Below are positions 26,006 through 35,372 of a stretch of DNA of 64,000 nucleotides, piece by piece. The first letter of the stretch is position 1; each line of letters begins with the position of its first letter. Both the position numbers and the translations under genes were made by a program. The notes under the pieces were generated by a model. It was not told where the DNA came from and searched no databases. It saw only the letters and a program-made list of their open reading frames with translations. The DNA is from DSOI01 sp041394885 (GTDB taxonomy: Bacteria > Acidobacteriota > Terriglobia > Bryobacterales > Bryobacteraceae): contig JAWKHI010000004.1 in assembly GCA_041394885.1 (NCBI GenBank), positions 124,001 to 188,000 of the forward strand. Reading direction: 5' to 3'.

Positions 26006-28603
26006 ATGACCGCGGAACCATCCACGCCGCTCATGCGGCAGTACCATTCCATCAAGCAGCAGGTCCCCAACACCCTGCTCATGTTCCGCCTCGGCGATTT
26101 CTTCGAAATGTTTTTCGAAGACGCCGTCACCGCCGCGCGCGAACTCGAGATCACACTCACCTCCCGCAACAAGGAAAAAGGCGAGCCCATCCCCATGTGC
26201 GGCGTGCCCCACCACTCCTCCGCCGGCTACATCGCGCGCCTGGTCCAGAAGGGATATCGAGTCGCCATCTGCGAACAGGTGGAAGACCCGAAGCTGACAA
26301 AGAAACTCGTCCGGCGCGAGGTCACCCGCATCGTCACACCGGGCACCGCCACAGACGCCAATCTCCTCCGCTCCGGCGAAAACAACTTTCTGGCCGCACT
26401 GGTCCGCGACATGGCCGGCCCGAACGCGCGCCAGGGCCTGGCATGGGTGGATGTCTCCACCGGCGAATTCCGCGCCGGCGAATACGACCCCGCCGAAGCC
26501 GCCGCCGTGCTCGAAACTCTTGGCGCGCGCGAAATCCTGCTGCCGGAAAACGCCCCCGATATCGAGGGCCTTACCACTCGAATCGAAGGCTGGGTGTTCG
26601 ATTTCGACTACTCCCAGCGCCTGCTCAAAGAGCATTTCCGCCTGCTGTCGCTCGACGGTTGCGGACTCGCCGGGAAGCCCCTCGCCGTCGGCGCCGCCGG
26701 AGCAATCCTCCACTACCTCCGCGACACACAGCGCTCCGCCCTCGATCATCTCGATCCGCCCACCTACCGCGAACGCGCCGGCTCCATGATGCTCGACGCC
26801 GTGACCATCCGGAACCTTGAACTCGTGGAGCCCCTGTTCGTGGGCGAGAGCCGTGAAGTGACGCTGTTGTCCGTCATTGACCGCACCTCCACCCCGATGG
26901 GCGCGCGGCTCCTGCGCGCGCGGCTGCTCCGCCCCAGCTTGGACGCCGTCGAAATCGAGACACGGCTCGACGCAGTAACGGAATTCTGCCAGTCGCCCAT
27001 TCCTCGCGCCACAGTCCGCAAGACTCTGAGCGAAATTCTGGACCTCGAACGTCTCCTCGCCAAGGCCACCATCGGCACCGGCACGCCCCGGGAACTGTTG
27101 TCGCTCGGCCGGTCCATCGCACGGATCCCGGTGCTGAAGAGCGATCTCGCGGCGCTCACCGCGCAGCGCCTGGCCGATCTGCGCGAGCGGCTGGACGAAG
27201 TGGCCGATGTCCGCGATGCCGTTCTTGGCGCGCTCGCCGACGAGCCGCCGGTCAATCTTTCCGACGGCGGTGTAATTCGCGACGGATACGACGCCGCGCT
27301 CGACGAACTGCGCGACATCAGCCGCAATTCCAAGCAGTACATCGCGGCCATCGAGGTCCGCGAGAGGACCAGGACGAGCATCGGTTCGCTCAAGGTGCGC
27401 TTCAATAACGTCTTCGGCTACTACATCGAAGTCTCTAAGGCGAACCTGGCGTTGGTGCCGGGCGACTATGAGCGCAAGCAGACCCTGGTGAACGCGGAGC
27501 GGTTCACCACCCCGGAGTTGAAGGAACTCGAAGCGAAGATCCTGGACGCCGAAGACAAGATTCTCACGATCGAGCGCGAGATCTTCAACCGCATCCGCGC
27601 GCAGGCCGCGAGCCAGGCCGCCCGCATTCGCCAGTCCGCCGCCGCCATCGCCGAGATCGACGTCACCGCCGCCCTCGCCGAATCGGCCGCCGTGCTCCAG
27701 TTCTGCCGCCCGCGATTTTCAACCGGTGGTGAAATGCGGATCGTGGCCGGCAGGCATCCCGTGATCGAGAAACTCGCCGAACGGGAGGCCGGACGCTTCA
27801 TCCCGAATGACCTTTCGCTCGATCGCGACGGCCGATACCTCGCCATCATCACCGGACCGAACATGGGCGGTAAGTCCACCTACCTGCGCCAGGCCGCGCT
27901 CATCGTGATCCTGGCTCAAGTCGGTTCGTTCGTTCCCGCGCGCGAGGCCTCGCTCCCCATCGTCGACCGCGTCTTCACCCGCATCGGCGCCGCGGACAAT
28001 CTCGCCCGCGGCCGATCCACATTCATGGTCGAGATGACCGAGACGGCCACCATTCTCAACACCGCCACCGCCGACAGCTTCATTGTTCTGGACGAGATCG
28101 GCCGCGGCACCTCCACCTACGATGGGCTCGCCTTGGCCTGGGCCGTGGTGGAGCACATCCATGAACGCATCGGCGCTCGCACTCTGTTCGCCACTCACTA
28201 TCACGAACTCACCGAACTGGCCGGCCAACTTGAAGGCGTCGCGAACCTGCATGTCTCGGTGAAAGAAGCTGGCGATCAGATCATCTTTCTCCGCCGCGTG
28301 GAACCCGGCGCCGCGGACCGCAGCTACGGCATCGAGGTGGCCCGACTGGCCGCGCTGCCCGCCGCCGTCATTGAACGCGCCCGCGAAGTGCTCGCGCTCC
28401 ATGAAAAGTCCGAGCACGCCGTCACCGGCGAACTCACGCCCAAGTCGAAGTCGCGCAAGCAGGAGCCGGTGCAGATCCAGTTATTCGAACCGGTGGGCTA
28501 TCAACTCGCGGACCGGATCCGTTCCCTCGACATCGATCGGTTGCGCCCCATGGACGCGCTGAAGCTGCTCGCCGAACTGCAGGATGAACTGAAACGCGGA
28601 TGA
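26006..28603 (+). CDS. mutS: DNA mismatch repair protein MutS
   Basis: 865 residues, full length. The N-terminal mismatch-binding domain has MFRLGDFFEMFFEDA, the equivalent of the GDFYELF motif with the intercalating phenylalanine and nearby glutamate. The core and clamp domains follow (RERTRTSIGSLKVRFNNVFGYYIEVSK). The ATPase domain has the Walker A GPNMGGKST near residue 620 and the Walker B DEIGRGTSTYDG, then FATHYHEL. It recognises base mismatches and recruits MutL. The C-terminus (MDALKLLAELQDEL) matches the tetramerisation helix region. It overlaps anmK by ATGA. No mutL in the window. Confidence 0.97.
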   Translation: MTAEPSTPLMRQYHSIKQQVPNTLLMFRLGDFFEMFFEDAVTAARELEITLTSRNKEKGEPIPMCGVPHHSSAGYIARLVQKGYRVAICEQVEDPKLTKKLVRREVTRIVTPGTATDANLLRSGENNFLAALVRDMAGPNARQGLAWVDVSTGEFRAGEYDPAEAAAVLETLGAREILLPENAPDIEGLTTRIEGWVFDFDYSQRLLKEHFRLLSLDGCGLAGKPLAVGAAGAILHYLRDTQRSALDHLDPPTYRERAGSMMLDAVTIRNLELVEPLFVGESREVTLLSVIDRTSTPMGARLLRARLLRPSLDAVEIETRLDAVTEFCQSPIPRATVRKTLSEILDLERLLAKATIGTGTPRELLSLGRSIARIPVLKSDLAALTAQRLADLRERLDEVADVRDAVLGALADEPPVNLSDGGVIRDGYDAALDELRDISRNSKQYIAAIEVRERTRTSIGSLKVRFNNVFGYYIEVSKANLALVPGDYERKQTLVNAERFTTPELKELEAKILDAEDKILTIEREIFNRIRAQAASQAARIRQSAAAIAEIDVTAALAESAAVLQFCRPRFSTGGEMRIVAGRHPVIEKLAEREAGRFIPNDLSLDRDGRYLAIITGPNMGGKSTYLRQAALIVILAQVGSFVPAREASLPIVDRVFTRIGAADNLARGRSTFMVEMTETATILNTATADSFIVLDEIGRGTSTYDGLALAWAVVEHIHERIGARTLFATHYHELTELAGQLEGVANLHVSVKEAGDQIIFLRRVEPGAADRSYGIEVARLAALPAAVIERAREVLALHEKSEHAVTGELTPKSKSRKQEPVQIQLFEPVGYQLADRIRSLDIDRLRPMDALKLLAELQDELKRG

Positions 28604-29715
28604 GAGTCGCCGGCATCATGAGCGGGACTTCGCTCGACGGCATCGACGTCGCCATCGTCGATATCGGCGCGCGTATTCGCACCGTCGCTTACGGAACCAC
28701 ACCCTATACCCCCTCCGTGCGGCGCGCGATTCTAGCCGTCTCCAATCGCGCCTGCCACACCGCGGACGTCTCGCGGCTCAATTTCTTGCTGCCGGAATTG
28801 TACGCCGAAGCGCTCGGCAAGCTGTGTCGGACAAACGGCGTCGATCCCGCGTCGGTCGAACTGATCGGCTGCCACGGCCAGACGATCTTCCACGAGTCGG
28901 AAGGCGGCGCCGTGGCCGGACGCCGCGTCGCCAGCACTCTGCAGATCGGTGATGGCAGCGTCCTCGCCGAGCGCACCGGCATTGCGGTGGTGAGCGATTT
29001 CCGCCCGCGCGACATGGCCGCCGGCGGCAAGGGCGCGCCGTTGGTTCCCTTCGTGGATCAACTGCTGTTCCGCCATCGCACGCGGCGCAGAGTGGCGTTG
29101 AACATCGGCGGCATCGCCAACATCACCGTCCTGCCGGCGGCATCCGAGCCCGGCGAAGTCGTGGCCTTCGACACAGGCCCCGGCAACATGGTGATGGATC
29201 AACTCGTAGCGCAAGCAACCCAAGGCCGCGCCCGGTTTGACCGCAATGGCGCCCGTGCGGCACGCGGCGCTCCCATCGCCGCCCTCCTCGAACAACTCTT
29301 GCGCGATCCCTACTATGCCGCACCCCCGCCGAAGACCGCCGGACGCGAGCAATACGGTGACGCCTTTCTGCAGCGGCTGCTTGCCACCGGCGCGCCCATC
29401 GACGATCTCATCGCCAGTGCCACGGCCTTCACGGCGCTCACCATCGTCCGCGGAATCCGCCTCATCGGCGCCGATCCAGCGGAACTGATCGCGGCCGGCG
29501 GCGGTGTCCACAATCCGCGGATCATGGGTCTGCTCGCCGCCTACCTCCCCGGCGTCCGCGTCACTACGACGGACGAATTCGGCATCGACCCGGACGCCAA
29601 GGAAGCCATCGCCTTCGCAATCCTCGCCCACCGCACTTGGCGGCGGAAGCATGGCAACCTCCCTTCGGCCACCGGTGCACGTCACCCCGTGATCTTAGGT
29701 AAGATTTCGCTGTGA
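28600..29715 (+). CDS. anmK: Anhydro-N-acetylmuramic acid kinase
   Basis: 371 residues. It opens and phosphorylates 1,6-anhydro-MurNAc released in cell-wall recycling, giving MurNAc-6-phosphate. The motifs are those of the family: GIMSGTSLDGIDVAIVDI at the N-terminus, GCHGQTIFHES, NIGGIANITVLP, AFDTGPGNMVMDQL and AAGGGVHNPRIM. The start overlaps the stop of mutS, and the stop overlaps the next GTG, so three genes are coupled. No murQ is seen. Confidence 0.95.
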   Translation: MRVAGIMSGTSLDGIDVAIVDIGARIRTVAYGTTPYTPSVRRAILAVSNRACHTADVSRLNFLLPELYAEALGKLCRTNGVDPASVELIGCHGQTIFHESEGGAVAGRRVASTLQIGDGSVLAERTGIAVVSDFRPRDMAAGGKGAPLVPFVDQLLFRHRTRRRVALNIGGIANITVLPAASEPGEVVAFDTGPGNMVMDQLVAQATQGRARFDRNGARAARGAPIAALLEQLLRDPYYAAPPPKTAGREQYGDAFLQRLLATGAPIDDLIASATAFTALTIVRGIRLIGADPAELIAAGGGVHNPRIMGLLAAYLPGVRVTTTDEFGIDPDAKEAIAFAILAHRTWRRKHGNLPSATGARHPVILGKISL

Positions 29716-31565
29716 TACTTCGCCTCCTGCTGGTCGCCTCGCTCTCCGTCCTCGCCATCGCCCAGAACACCACCGCCGATCTGCTCAGCCGCAAATTGCT
29801 GGACCCCAATGAGCCGCTTCTGGACGTGCAAGTCTACACCGCATCCAAGGTGCCGGTGGTTCCCACCTTCGCATCGCGCGCCGATTGGGAACGCTACGCC
29901 GCCACGCTGCGCAAGCGCGTGCTCGACGAGGTGATCTACCGCGGCCAAGCCACGCAGTGGCGCGACGCCAAGACCAAAGTCGAAATCCTGAAACCGTTCC
30001 ACGACGGCGATGGTTACCGCGTCCGGCAGTTTCGCTACGAAATCATTCCCGGCCTCTGGGCGCCCGGCCTGATCTATGAACCATCCCGGTTGAGCGGCAA
30101 GACGCCGGTCGTGCTCAACGTCAACGGCCACGAAGGCAACGGCACTGCCACGCCCTACATCCAGGCCCGCTGCATCAATCTGGCGCGCAAAGGCATGATC
30201 GCCGTGAATCCGGAATGGCTCGGACGCGGCCAGCTCAATGTCGACGGCTTGAATCACTACCGGATGCCGCAAATCGATCTCACCGGTTCGAGCGGCGTGG
30301 CGCTGTTTCACCTCGGCCTCAAGCGTGCGCTCGACGTTGCCATCTCGCTTCCCAACGCGGACCCGGCGCGGGTGGCGGTCACCGGACTCTCCGGCGGCGG
30401 GTGGCAGACGATTTTTCTCAGCGCCACCGACACACGCGTCTCGCTCGCATTCCCGGTAGCGGGCTACTCGAGTTTCCTCACTCGGTCCCAATGGCCCGAA
30501 CTCGACTTGGGCGACGCCGAGCAAACCCCAACCGACCTCGGCGCCGTGGCCGACTACGCGCATCTCACCGCCCTCATGGCTCCGCGCGTACTCCAGGTGG
30601 GCAACAACGCAAAGGACAATTGTTGTTTCCGTGCGGACTACGTTACAGGCGCCCTCATCCAGGTGGCAACGCCCGCCTACCGCCTGCTCGACGCCATGGA
30701 CCGCCTGCGCTACCACGTCAACCATGGCGCCGGCCACAACTACGATCAGGACAATCGCGAAGCACTGTACCGCTTGCTGCGCGACTTCTTCAATCCGAAC
30801 CTCGACGCCACCGATATCCCCGTCGAAAGCGAAATCCGCCCTGAAACAGCTCTTCGTCCCATCCTGCCCGACGGCAATCTGGACTTCCATCGGATCGCTC
30901 TGCGTTTGGCCGAAGGCCTGCCGCGCAACCCGTCGCCCACAAGGGCGCAACTGGCGTCGCTGGTGCGATACCGCCCCATGCACGTCGAAGCCTTCTCCAA
31001 GAACGCCGGGCACTGGAAACTCCGGTTGGAGCGCGCATGGTCGGTCCCGTTGACCGAAATTGGTCCGGCGAATCCGAACGGCACCGTTCTGATCGCCGCC
31101 GACGCCGGCCGCGCCTCGCTCGAAGACGAAGTGAAAGCTCTGGTGGCCGCGGGCAAACGTGTGGTGGCGATGGATCCGTTTTACTTCGGCGAATCAAAGA
31201 TCGCCAAGCGGGATTTCCTGTTCGCGATGCTCGTGGCCGGCGTCGGCGATCGGCCGCTCGGCGTCCAGGCCAGCCAGATGGCGGCCGTAGCTCGATGGCT
31301 CTCGAGCGAGCGAGGCTTCGGTCCCGTTGAATTGCGCGCGATCGGTCCACGTACTTCGCTTGGCGCCCTCATCGCCGCTGCGCTCGAACCGGACGCAATC
31401 AACGCCCTATCCTCCAAAGGCGCCATGAAGAGCCTGAAAGAGATCCTCACCCAGGACCTCACGCAGCAACAGACTCCCGAGTATTTCTGCTTCGGCCTGC
31501 TCGAAAAGTTCGACGTGCCGCAAATGGAGTCTCTCGTCCGCCCGCGCGCCATCCGGCGTGATTAA
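29712..31565 (+). CDS. Exported alpha/beta hydrolase (acetylxylan-esterase/dienelactone-hydrolase-like)
   Basis: 617 residues with a signal peptide (MILRLLLVASLSVLAIAQ). The GTG start overlaps the stop of anmK. The first hydrolase domain has the nucleophile elbow TGLSGGGWQT (serine of G-x-S-x-G), a likely acid in the GNNAKDNC region and a histidine in HGAGHNYDQ. The second half, from about residue 370, is a weaker alpha/beta domain (GTVLIAADAGRASLEDEVKAL; MDPFYFGES) resembling a duplicated, non-catalytic hydrolase domain. It probably removes ester groups from plant or microbial polysaccharides outside the cytoplasm; the substrate is not deducible. Confidence 0.75.
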   Translation: MILRLLLVASLSVLAIAQNTTADLLSRKLLDPNEPLLDVQVYTASKVPVVPTFASRADWERYAATLRKRVLDEVIYRGQATQWRDAKTKVEILKPFHDGDGYRVRQFRYEIIPGLWAPGLIYEPSRLSGKTPVVLNVNGHEGNGTATPYIQARCINLARKGMIAVNPEWLGRGQLNVDGLNHYRMPQIDLTGSSGVALFHLGLKRALDVAISLPNADPARVAVTGLSGGGWQTIFLSATDTRVSLAFPVAGYSSFLTRSQWPELDLGDAEQTPTDLGAVADYAHLTALMAPRVLQVGNNAKDNCCFRADYVTGALIQVATPAYRLLDAMDRLRYHVNHGAGHNYDQDNREALYRLLRDFFNPNLDATDIPVESEIRPETALRPILPDGNLDFHRIALRLAEGLPRNPSPTRAQLASLVRYRPMHVEAFSKNAGHWKLRLERAWSVPLTEIGPANPNGTVLIAADAGRASLEDEVKALVAAGKRVVAMDPFYFGESKIAKRDFLFAMLVAGVGDRPLGVQASQMAAVARWLSSERGFGPVELRAIGPRTSLGALIAAALEPDAINALSSKGAMKSLKEILTQDLTQQQTPEYFCFGLLEKFDVPQMESLVRPRAIRRD

Positions 31566-32641
31566 CGGAACAGCAGCGGCGCGAACTCGGCCAGGTGCTT
31601 CCGCCAGATCGTGAAATTGTGCGCGCCGTCGGTGGCCAGGAACGTGTGCCCCACGCCCCGCGCCGTCAGCAATTCGTCGAGCTTCTCCGCCCGCCCGAAC
31701 AACGAGTCCTGTTTCCCGCACCCGAACCAAACCGTCTTCAGTTTCGCGTTGGCGTCTTTGAGCGAGGCGCCGAACGCGGATTCGAAATCCTGCGGCACCG
31801 CAGCCGAAAATGCACCCACGGCGCTGAACAAATCCATGTGGCCGAATCCGATGCGTAGCGCTTGCCCGCCGCCCATCGACAATCCGGCGATCGCCGTGCG
31901 CTCGCGCCCCGTCTCCACCCGGTAGTTGGCTCGCACCGTCGGGATCACGTCGCGCAACAGGTAGTCCTCGAATAGGGCGCCGTTGTCCTTGCCCCGCGCT
32001 TCCCGCTGGCCGAAAGGAACGGCATGTCCGAACGGCATCACCACCACCATCGGCGTCATCTTCTTCTCGGCCAGTAGATTGTCGAAGATGAAGTTCGCCT
32101 GTCCCGCCATGGTCCAACCGGCTGCGGTGTCGTTGGATCCATGGAGCAGGTAGAGCACAGGATACCGTTTGCCGGACTGCGCGTAGCCCGGTGGCGTATA
32201 GATCCAGATCCAGCGCGTCTCCCCGCCCAGCACACTCGACTTTTGCCAGTTGATTTCTACCTTGCCGTGCGGGACGTCGCGCTCCTGCCACACCGCGCCG
32301 CGATCGGGCACCTCCACGAAGCTTCCCGATCCGAACGCCCGCAGCTTTACCCGCGGGTTTACCGGATCCGCCATCGTCACCCCGTCCACCTGAAAGCTGT
32401 AGATGTAAGTACTCGGCTCGAGCGGCCCTACCGTCACGCTCCACACTCCGTCGCCGTCTTTGGTCAGAGGCTTCGATTCGCCCCGCCCCATCCAGTCGGT
32501 TACCAGCGCCACCTGTTTGGCGTTGGGCGCGCGCATCCGTAGCGTCACCCGGCGGTCTGCGTGCACCTCCGGCGACACGACCGGCGGCGCTGCGTTCTGC
32601 GCCAACAACGTCGATGCAACGAGGAAGACCGCCGTGCGCAT
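31562..32641 (-). CDS. Exported esterase (FrmB/Fes-like) with N-terminal CBM48-like domain
   Basis: 359 residues. A signal peptide (MRTAVFLVASTLLAQNA) is followed by an Ig-like, CBM48-type domain (RVTLRMRAPNAKQVALVTDW ... STYIYSFQVDGV). The esterase-D domain shows YPVLYLLHGSNDTAAGW, a nucleophile elbow AGLSMGGGQALRIG and the histidine in TDGAHNFTIWRKHL. Family members are feruloyl/acetyl-xylan esterases or enterochelin esterases; export and the nearby sugar genes favour a polysaccharide ester. It lies 16 nt after the heme-binding-like gene and overlaps its convergent neighbour by 4 nt. Confidence 0.85.
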   Translation of the reverse strand: MRTAVFLVASTLLAQNAAPPVVSPEVHADRRVTLRMRAPNAKQVALVTDWMGRGESKPLTKDGDGVWSVTVGPLEPSTYIYSFQVDGVTMADPVNPRVKLRAFGSGSFVEVPDRGAVWQERDVPHGKVEINWQKSSVLGGETRWIWIYTPPGYAQSGKRYPVLYLLHGSNDTAAGWTMAGQANFIFDNLLAEKKMTPMVVVMPFGHAVPFGQREARGKDNGALFEDYLLRDVIPTVRANYRVETGRERTAIAGLSMGGGQALRIGFGHMDLFSAVGAFSAAVPQDFESAFGASLKDANAKLKTVWFGCGKQDSLFGRAEKLDELLTARGVGHTFLATDGAHNFTIWRKHLAEFAPLLFR

Positions 32642-32657
32642 TGTTATTCCATCGAAG

Positions 32658-33137
32658 CTACTTCATCGACGCGACGACGCCAAGACCGGCCTGCGCGATC
32701 TGAGCATCCTCGAAAGACTGCACGCCGCTCACGCCGATCGCGCCGAGCACCTGCCCATCCAGCACGATCGGCAAACCGCCTTCCACAGGCATCGCCCCCG
32801 GCAGCCGCAGGATCGCCTGGCGTCCGCCCTTCACCGCATCTTCGAACACTTTGGTGGGCCGCTTGAACCGGAATGCGCTGGTCGCCTTGGCGATCGCAAC
32901 GTCCACGCTGCCGATCTGCGTTCCGTCCATACGCTGCAGGTAAAGAAGATTGCCGCCGTCGTCGACGATCGCAATCACTACGTTCCATTTGTTCTTCACG
33001 GCCTCGGCCTCGGCCGAAGCCGCGATCTTCTTCGCCGCGGCCAGAGTGAGTGATTTTTTTGTCGCCAGATCGGCGCTGAAAGCCATACCCGCAAGAATAC
33101 TGCACGCAAGCATCGCTCTGATTGCCAGGTTCATCAT
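32658..33137 (-). CDS. GlcG/HbpS-like (DUF336) exported protein
   Basis: 159 residues from the ATG at 33137 (a second ATG follows immediately). A signal peptide (NLAIRAMLACSILAGMAFSAD) precedes a DUF336 domain: LTLAAAKKIAASAEAEAVKNKW, VVIAIVDDGGNLLYLQRMDG, AIAKATSAFRFKRPT, LPGAMPVEGGLPIVLDGQVLGAIGVSG. HbpS of Streptomyces, a member, binds haem and senses redox stress; others are of unknown role. It is the first gene of a two-gene unit with the esterase. Confidence 0.85.
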   Translation of the reverse strand: MMNLAIRAMLACSILAGMAFSADLATKKSLTLAAAKKIAASAEAEAVKNKWNVVIAIVDDGGNLLYLQRMDGTQIGSVDVAIAKATSAFRFKRPTKVFEDAVKGGRQAILRLPGAMPVEGGLPIVLDGQVLGAIGVSGVQSFEDAQIAQAGLGVVASMK

Positions 33138-33172
33138 GCTGGAGAGGGTAACATACCCACCGCTACGGCCGC

Positions 33173-33181
33173 TGGTACAAT
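33173..33181 (+). promoter_or_regulatory. Extended -10 element (TGGTACAAT) before the Gfo/Idh/MocA gene
   Basis: TG-G-TACAAT ends seven bases before the ATG at 33189; no ribosome site. A leaderless start is predicted. Confidence 0.45.
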
Positions 33182-33188
33182 TCTCACC

Positions 33189-34516
33189 ATGCGCACCACC
33201 AGACGGACCTTTGCCACTGCGCTCACCGCCGCCGCCTATCAACGAGTATCAGGCGCCAATGACCGTGTCGGCGTCGGATTCATCGGCTACGGTCTCATCG
33301 GCGCTCAACACGTGTTCGACTTCAAGAATCAAAAAGACGTCGACATGGTGGCCATGAGCGACTGCTACCAGCCCCGCCTGGATCAGGGCGCGGCCGCGTG
33401 CGGCGGCAAACCCAAAACCTTCCGCGACTTTCGCAAGCTCATCGACGACAAAGACGTACAAGCCGTCGTCGTCTCCACACCGGACCATTGGCACGCCATG
33501 ATGGCAATGATGGCCTGCGCCGCCGGCAAGGACGTCTACGTGGAAAAGCCCTTGACCTGTTTATATCAGGAAGGCCGTGGATGATCGACGTCGCCCGCAA
33601 GCACAGGCGCTGGTACAGTGGGCACCCAGCAACGCTCCGGCAAAGCACTACCAGAAGGCGCGGGACCTGGTACGGCAACGGCCACCTCGGCAAGCTGGTC
33701 AGCGTTCGCATAGGCTCTTACCTGCAATGTCGTCCCCGGCTTCGGATCGCCCGCCGACGGCGCCGCGCCCAGCGATTTCGATTACGACGTCGGCCGCCCC
33801 AAGCGCCTCTTCAATCCCCAGCGCGGCATCTATCATTTCCGCTGGTTTTGGGACTACTCCGGCGGCCAGATGACCAACCTCGGCGCCCACCACATCGACA
33901 TCCTGCAGTGGTTCGCCGGCGTGAGACCGTTTCCGTCTGCTCTCCACGGCGGACGGAGCGTTCTACCGGACCCGGCGAAACCCCCGACGTGCAGGGACGC
34001 CCTGTTTGACTATCCCGGCTTCACAGCCTCCTACTCCTGCCGCGAAGTCAGCGCCGGCAAGCGGGACTCGAGCGGCGGGCTGAACTTCTAACCAAGGGCA
34101 GCATGTCGATCGGCCGTGGCGGCTTCGAGATCACCCCCGACATGAAGACCGATCCCGAAAACGCCATCCCGCGATTTCAGGGCCATCCCGGCGGCGGTCC
34201 GCAAGGCTCGCAACGCAAGCCCGAGCCATGGACCCAAGCCATGAAGGAGCCCGGCTCGTCCAATGAACAGTTCGATCTGCACGTCCGCAATTTCCTGGAC
34301 TGCGTGAAGTCCCGCCAACGCCCGATCGCCGACGTCGAAGGCGGCCATCAGATCACCACCGCCTGCCACCTCGCCAACATTTCGCTGCGCGTGGGCCGCA
34401 AAATCCAGTGGGACGCCGATGCCGAACGCATCGTGGGCGATCGCGACGCGGCAGCCATGCTCGAAAGGCCCTATCGCAAGCCCTGGGACCAGGTGCTGCG
34501 AAGCCTGCTCGCATAA
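33189..34516 (+). pseudogene. Gfo/Idh/MocA-family oxidoreductase, Tat-type signal, multiple frame breaks
   Basis: The intact 5' part encodes MRTTRRTFATALTAAAYQR (Tat-like signal) and a Rossmann domain (VGVGFIGYGLIGAQHVFDF, VVVSTPDHWHAMM, DVYVEKPLT). From about 33560 the homologous protein continues in changing frames: WMIDVARKHRR, then HYQKARDLV, NGHLGKLVSVRIGSY, then VVPGFGSPADGAAPSDFDYD with GIYHFRWFWDYSGGQ and NLGAHHIDILQW, then DALFDYPGFTASYSC, and finally GGFEITPDMKTDP to the stop. At least six frame changes occur within 600 bp. These NAD(P)-dependent enzymes act on sugars or inositols. The protein remains recognisable throughout, which argues for a poor consensus sequence rather than old decay. 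Confidence 0.8.
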
Positions 34517-34520
34517 GAGT

Positions 34521-35372
34521 GTGCGGCTCAGAATCCAGCGGCGCATCCGGAAACAGTTGCGCCGGATGCGCGGCCACCACCGTTGCACCGCGGCGATGGT
34601 AGCGGCGCTCGACCGCAAGGGGACTCCTTTATTGGAATCGCTGCGTCGTATTCTCGTGGATCCGAGCCACTACTACGAGCGACTGGATGCGGCAATGATG
34701 CTCGCGGAAGCCCGCGACAACCGGGCGGTGGATGCCCTGCTCGAGCTGTTCTTCGAGCAATCGGAGAAAGACGATCTCTACTGCACGGCCCTCACGCTCG
34801 AACGGTTGAACGACCGCCGCGCCGTGGGTCCCTTGATCGAAGCGCTACTCGGCGACGACAATCCGCACCGTCGCCACGCAGCCGCGCGCGCTCTCGGCTG
34901 GATTGACAACCCCGGCCGCCAGGCCGCCCTGGCTTTGGCCCGCTGCCTCGCGGACCCCACCCAACCGCAACCCGCTCGGGAAGAGGCGGCGGAGTCGTTG
35001 TCCTACGTCGGGACGCGCGAAACGATCGAGCCGCTGGTAGCCGCGCTCAGCGACGCCGACGTCCGCATCCGGTTCTGGGCCGCGTTCGGCTTGGTCAGTA
35101 GCAGAAGCGATCCGCGAGCGATCCAGGGGTTAGAACGAGTGCTCCAGGACGGCGAAGCGCCCCCGGGAAACTGGTGGTCGGTGGGCAAGGAAGCTCTGGC
35201 CACGCTCGGCACCCCGATGCGCCCTCCGGCTGGAACTACAAGGCCAGGCTGCCCTCGAAGCCGAACTCAGTTCTCGCGGACCCCAACGCCTCCGTCGAAG
35301 ATCGGCGATGGAGCGGAAAGCTATTCGATCCCGAGCCCCGCCAACCGCGCTCCGGTACAATCTCTGAAATGA
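34521..35372 (+). CDS. HEAT-repeat protein
   Basis: About 283 residues from a GTG at 34521, four bases after the oxidoreductase stop. Residues 30-230 are regular HEAT-like helical pairs (RLDAAMMLAEARDNRAVDALLELFFEQ; NDRRAVGPLIEALLGDDNPHRRHAAARALGWI; GTRETIEPLVAALSDADVRIRFWAAFGL). Such repeats mediate protein contacts; no catalytic residue is expected. After about 35215 the open frame becomes proline/arginine-rich; a lost base there would shift to ALEAELSSRG... ending at a TGA at 35365-35367, just before the cstA ATG. I cannot decide between the two ends. Part of the 4-kb block with many frame breaks. Confidence 0.65.
   Translation: MRLRIQRRIRKQLRRMRGHHRCTAAMVAALDRKGTPLLESLRRILVDPSHYYERLDAAMMLAEARDNRAVDALLELFFEQSEKDDLYCTALTLERLNDRRAVGPLIEALLGDDNPHRRHAAARALGWIDNPGRQAALALARCLADPTQPQPAREEAAESLSYVGTRETIEPLVAALSDADVRIRFWAAFGLVSSRSDPRAIQGLERVLQDGEAPPGNWWSVGKEALATLGTPMRPPAGTTRPGCPRSRTQFSRTPTPPSKIGDGAESYSIPSPANRAPVQSLK

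Noticed and set aside
25649..26749. Minus-strand open frame of 366 codons over gdhA and mutS
   Set aside because: Lies opposite two certain genes; no family features.
29682..31013. Minus-strand open frame of 443 codons
   Set aside because: Antisense to the exported esterase; valine/glycine-rich shadow translation.
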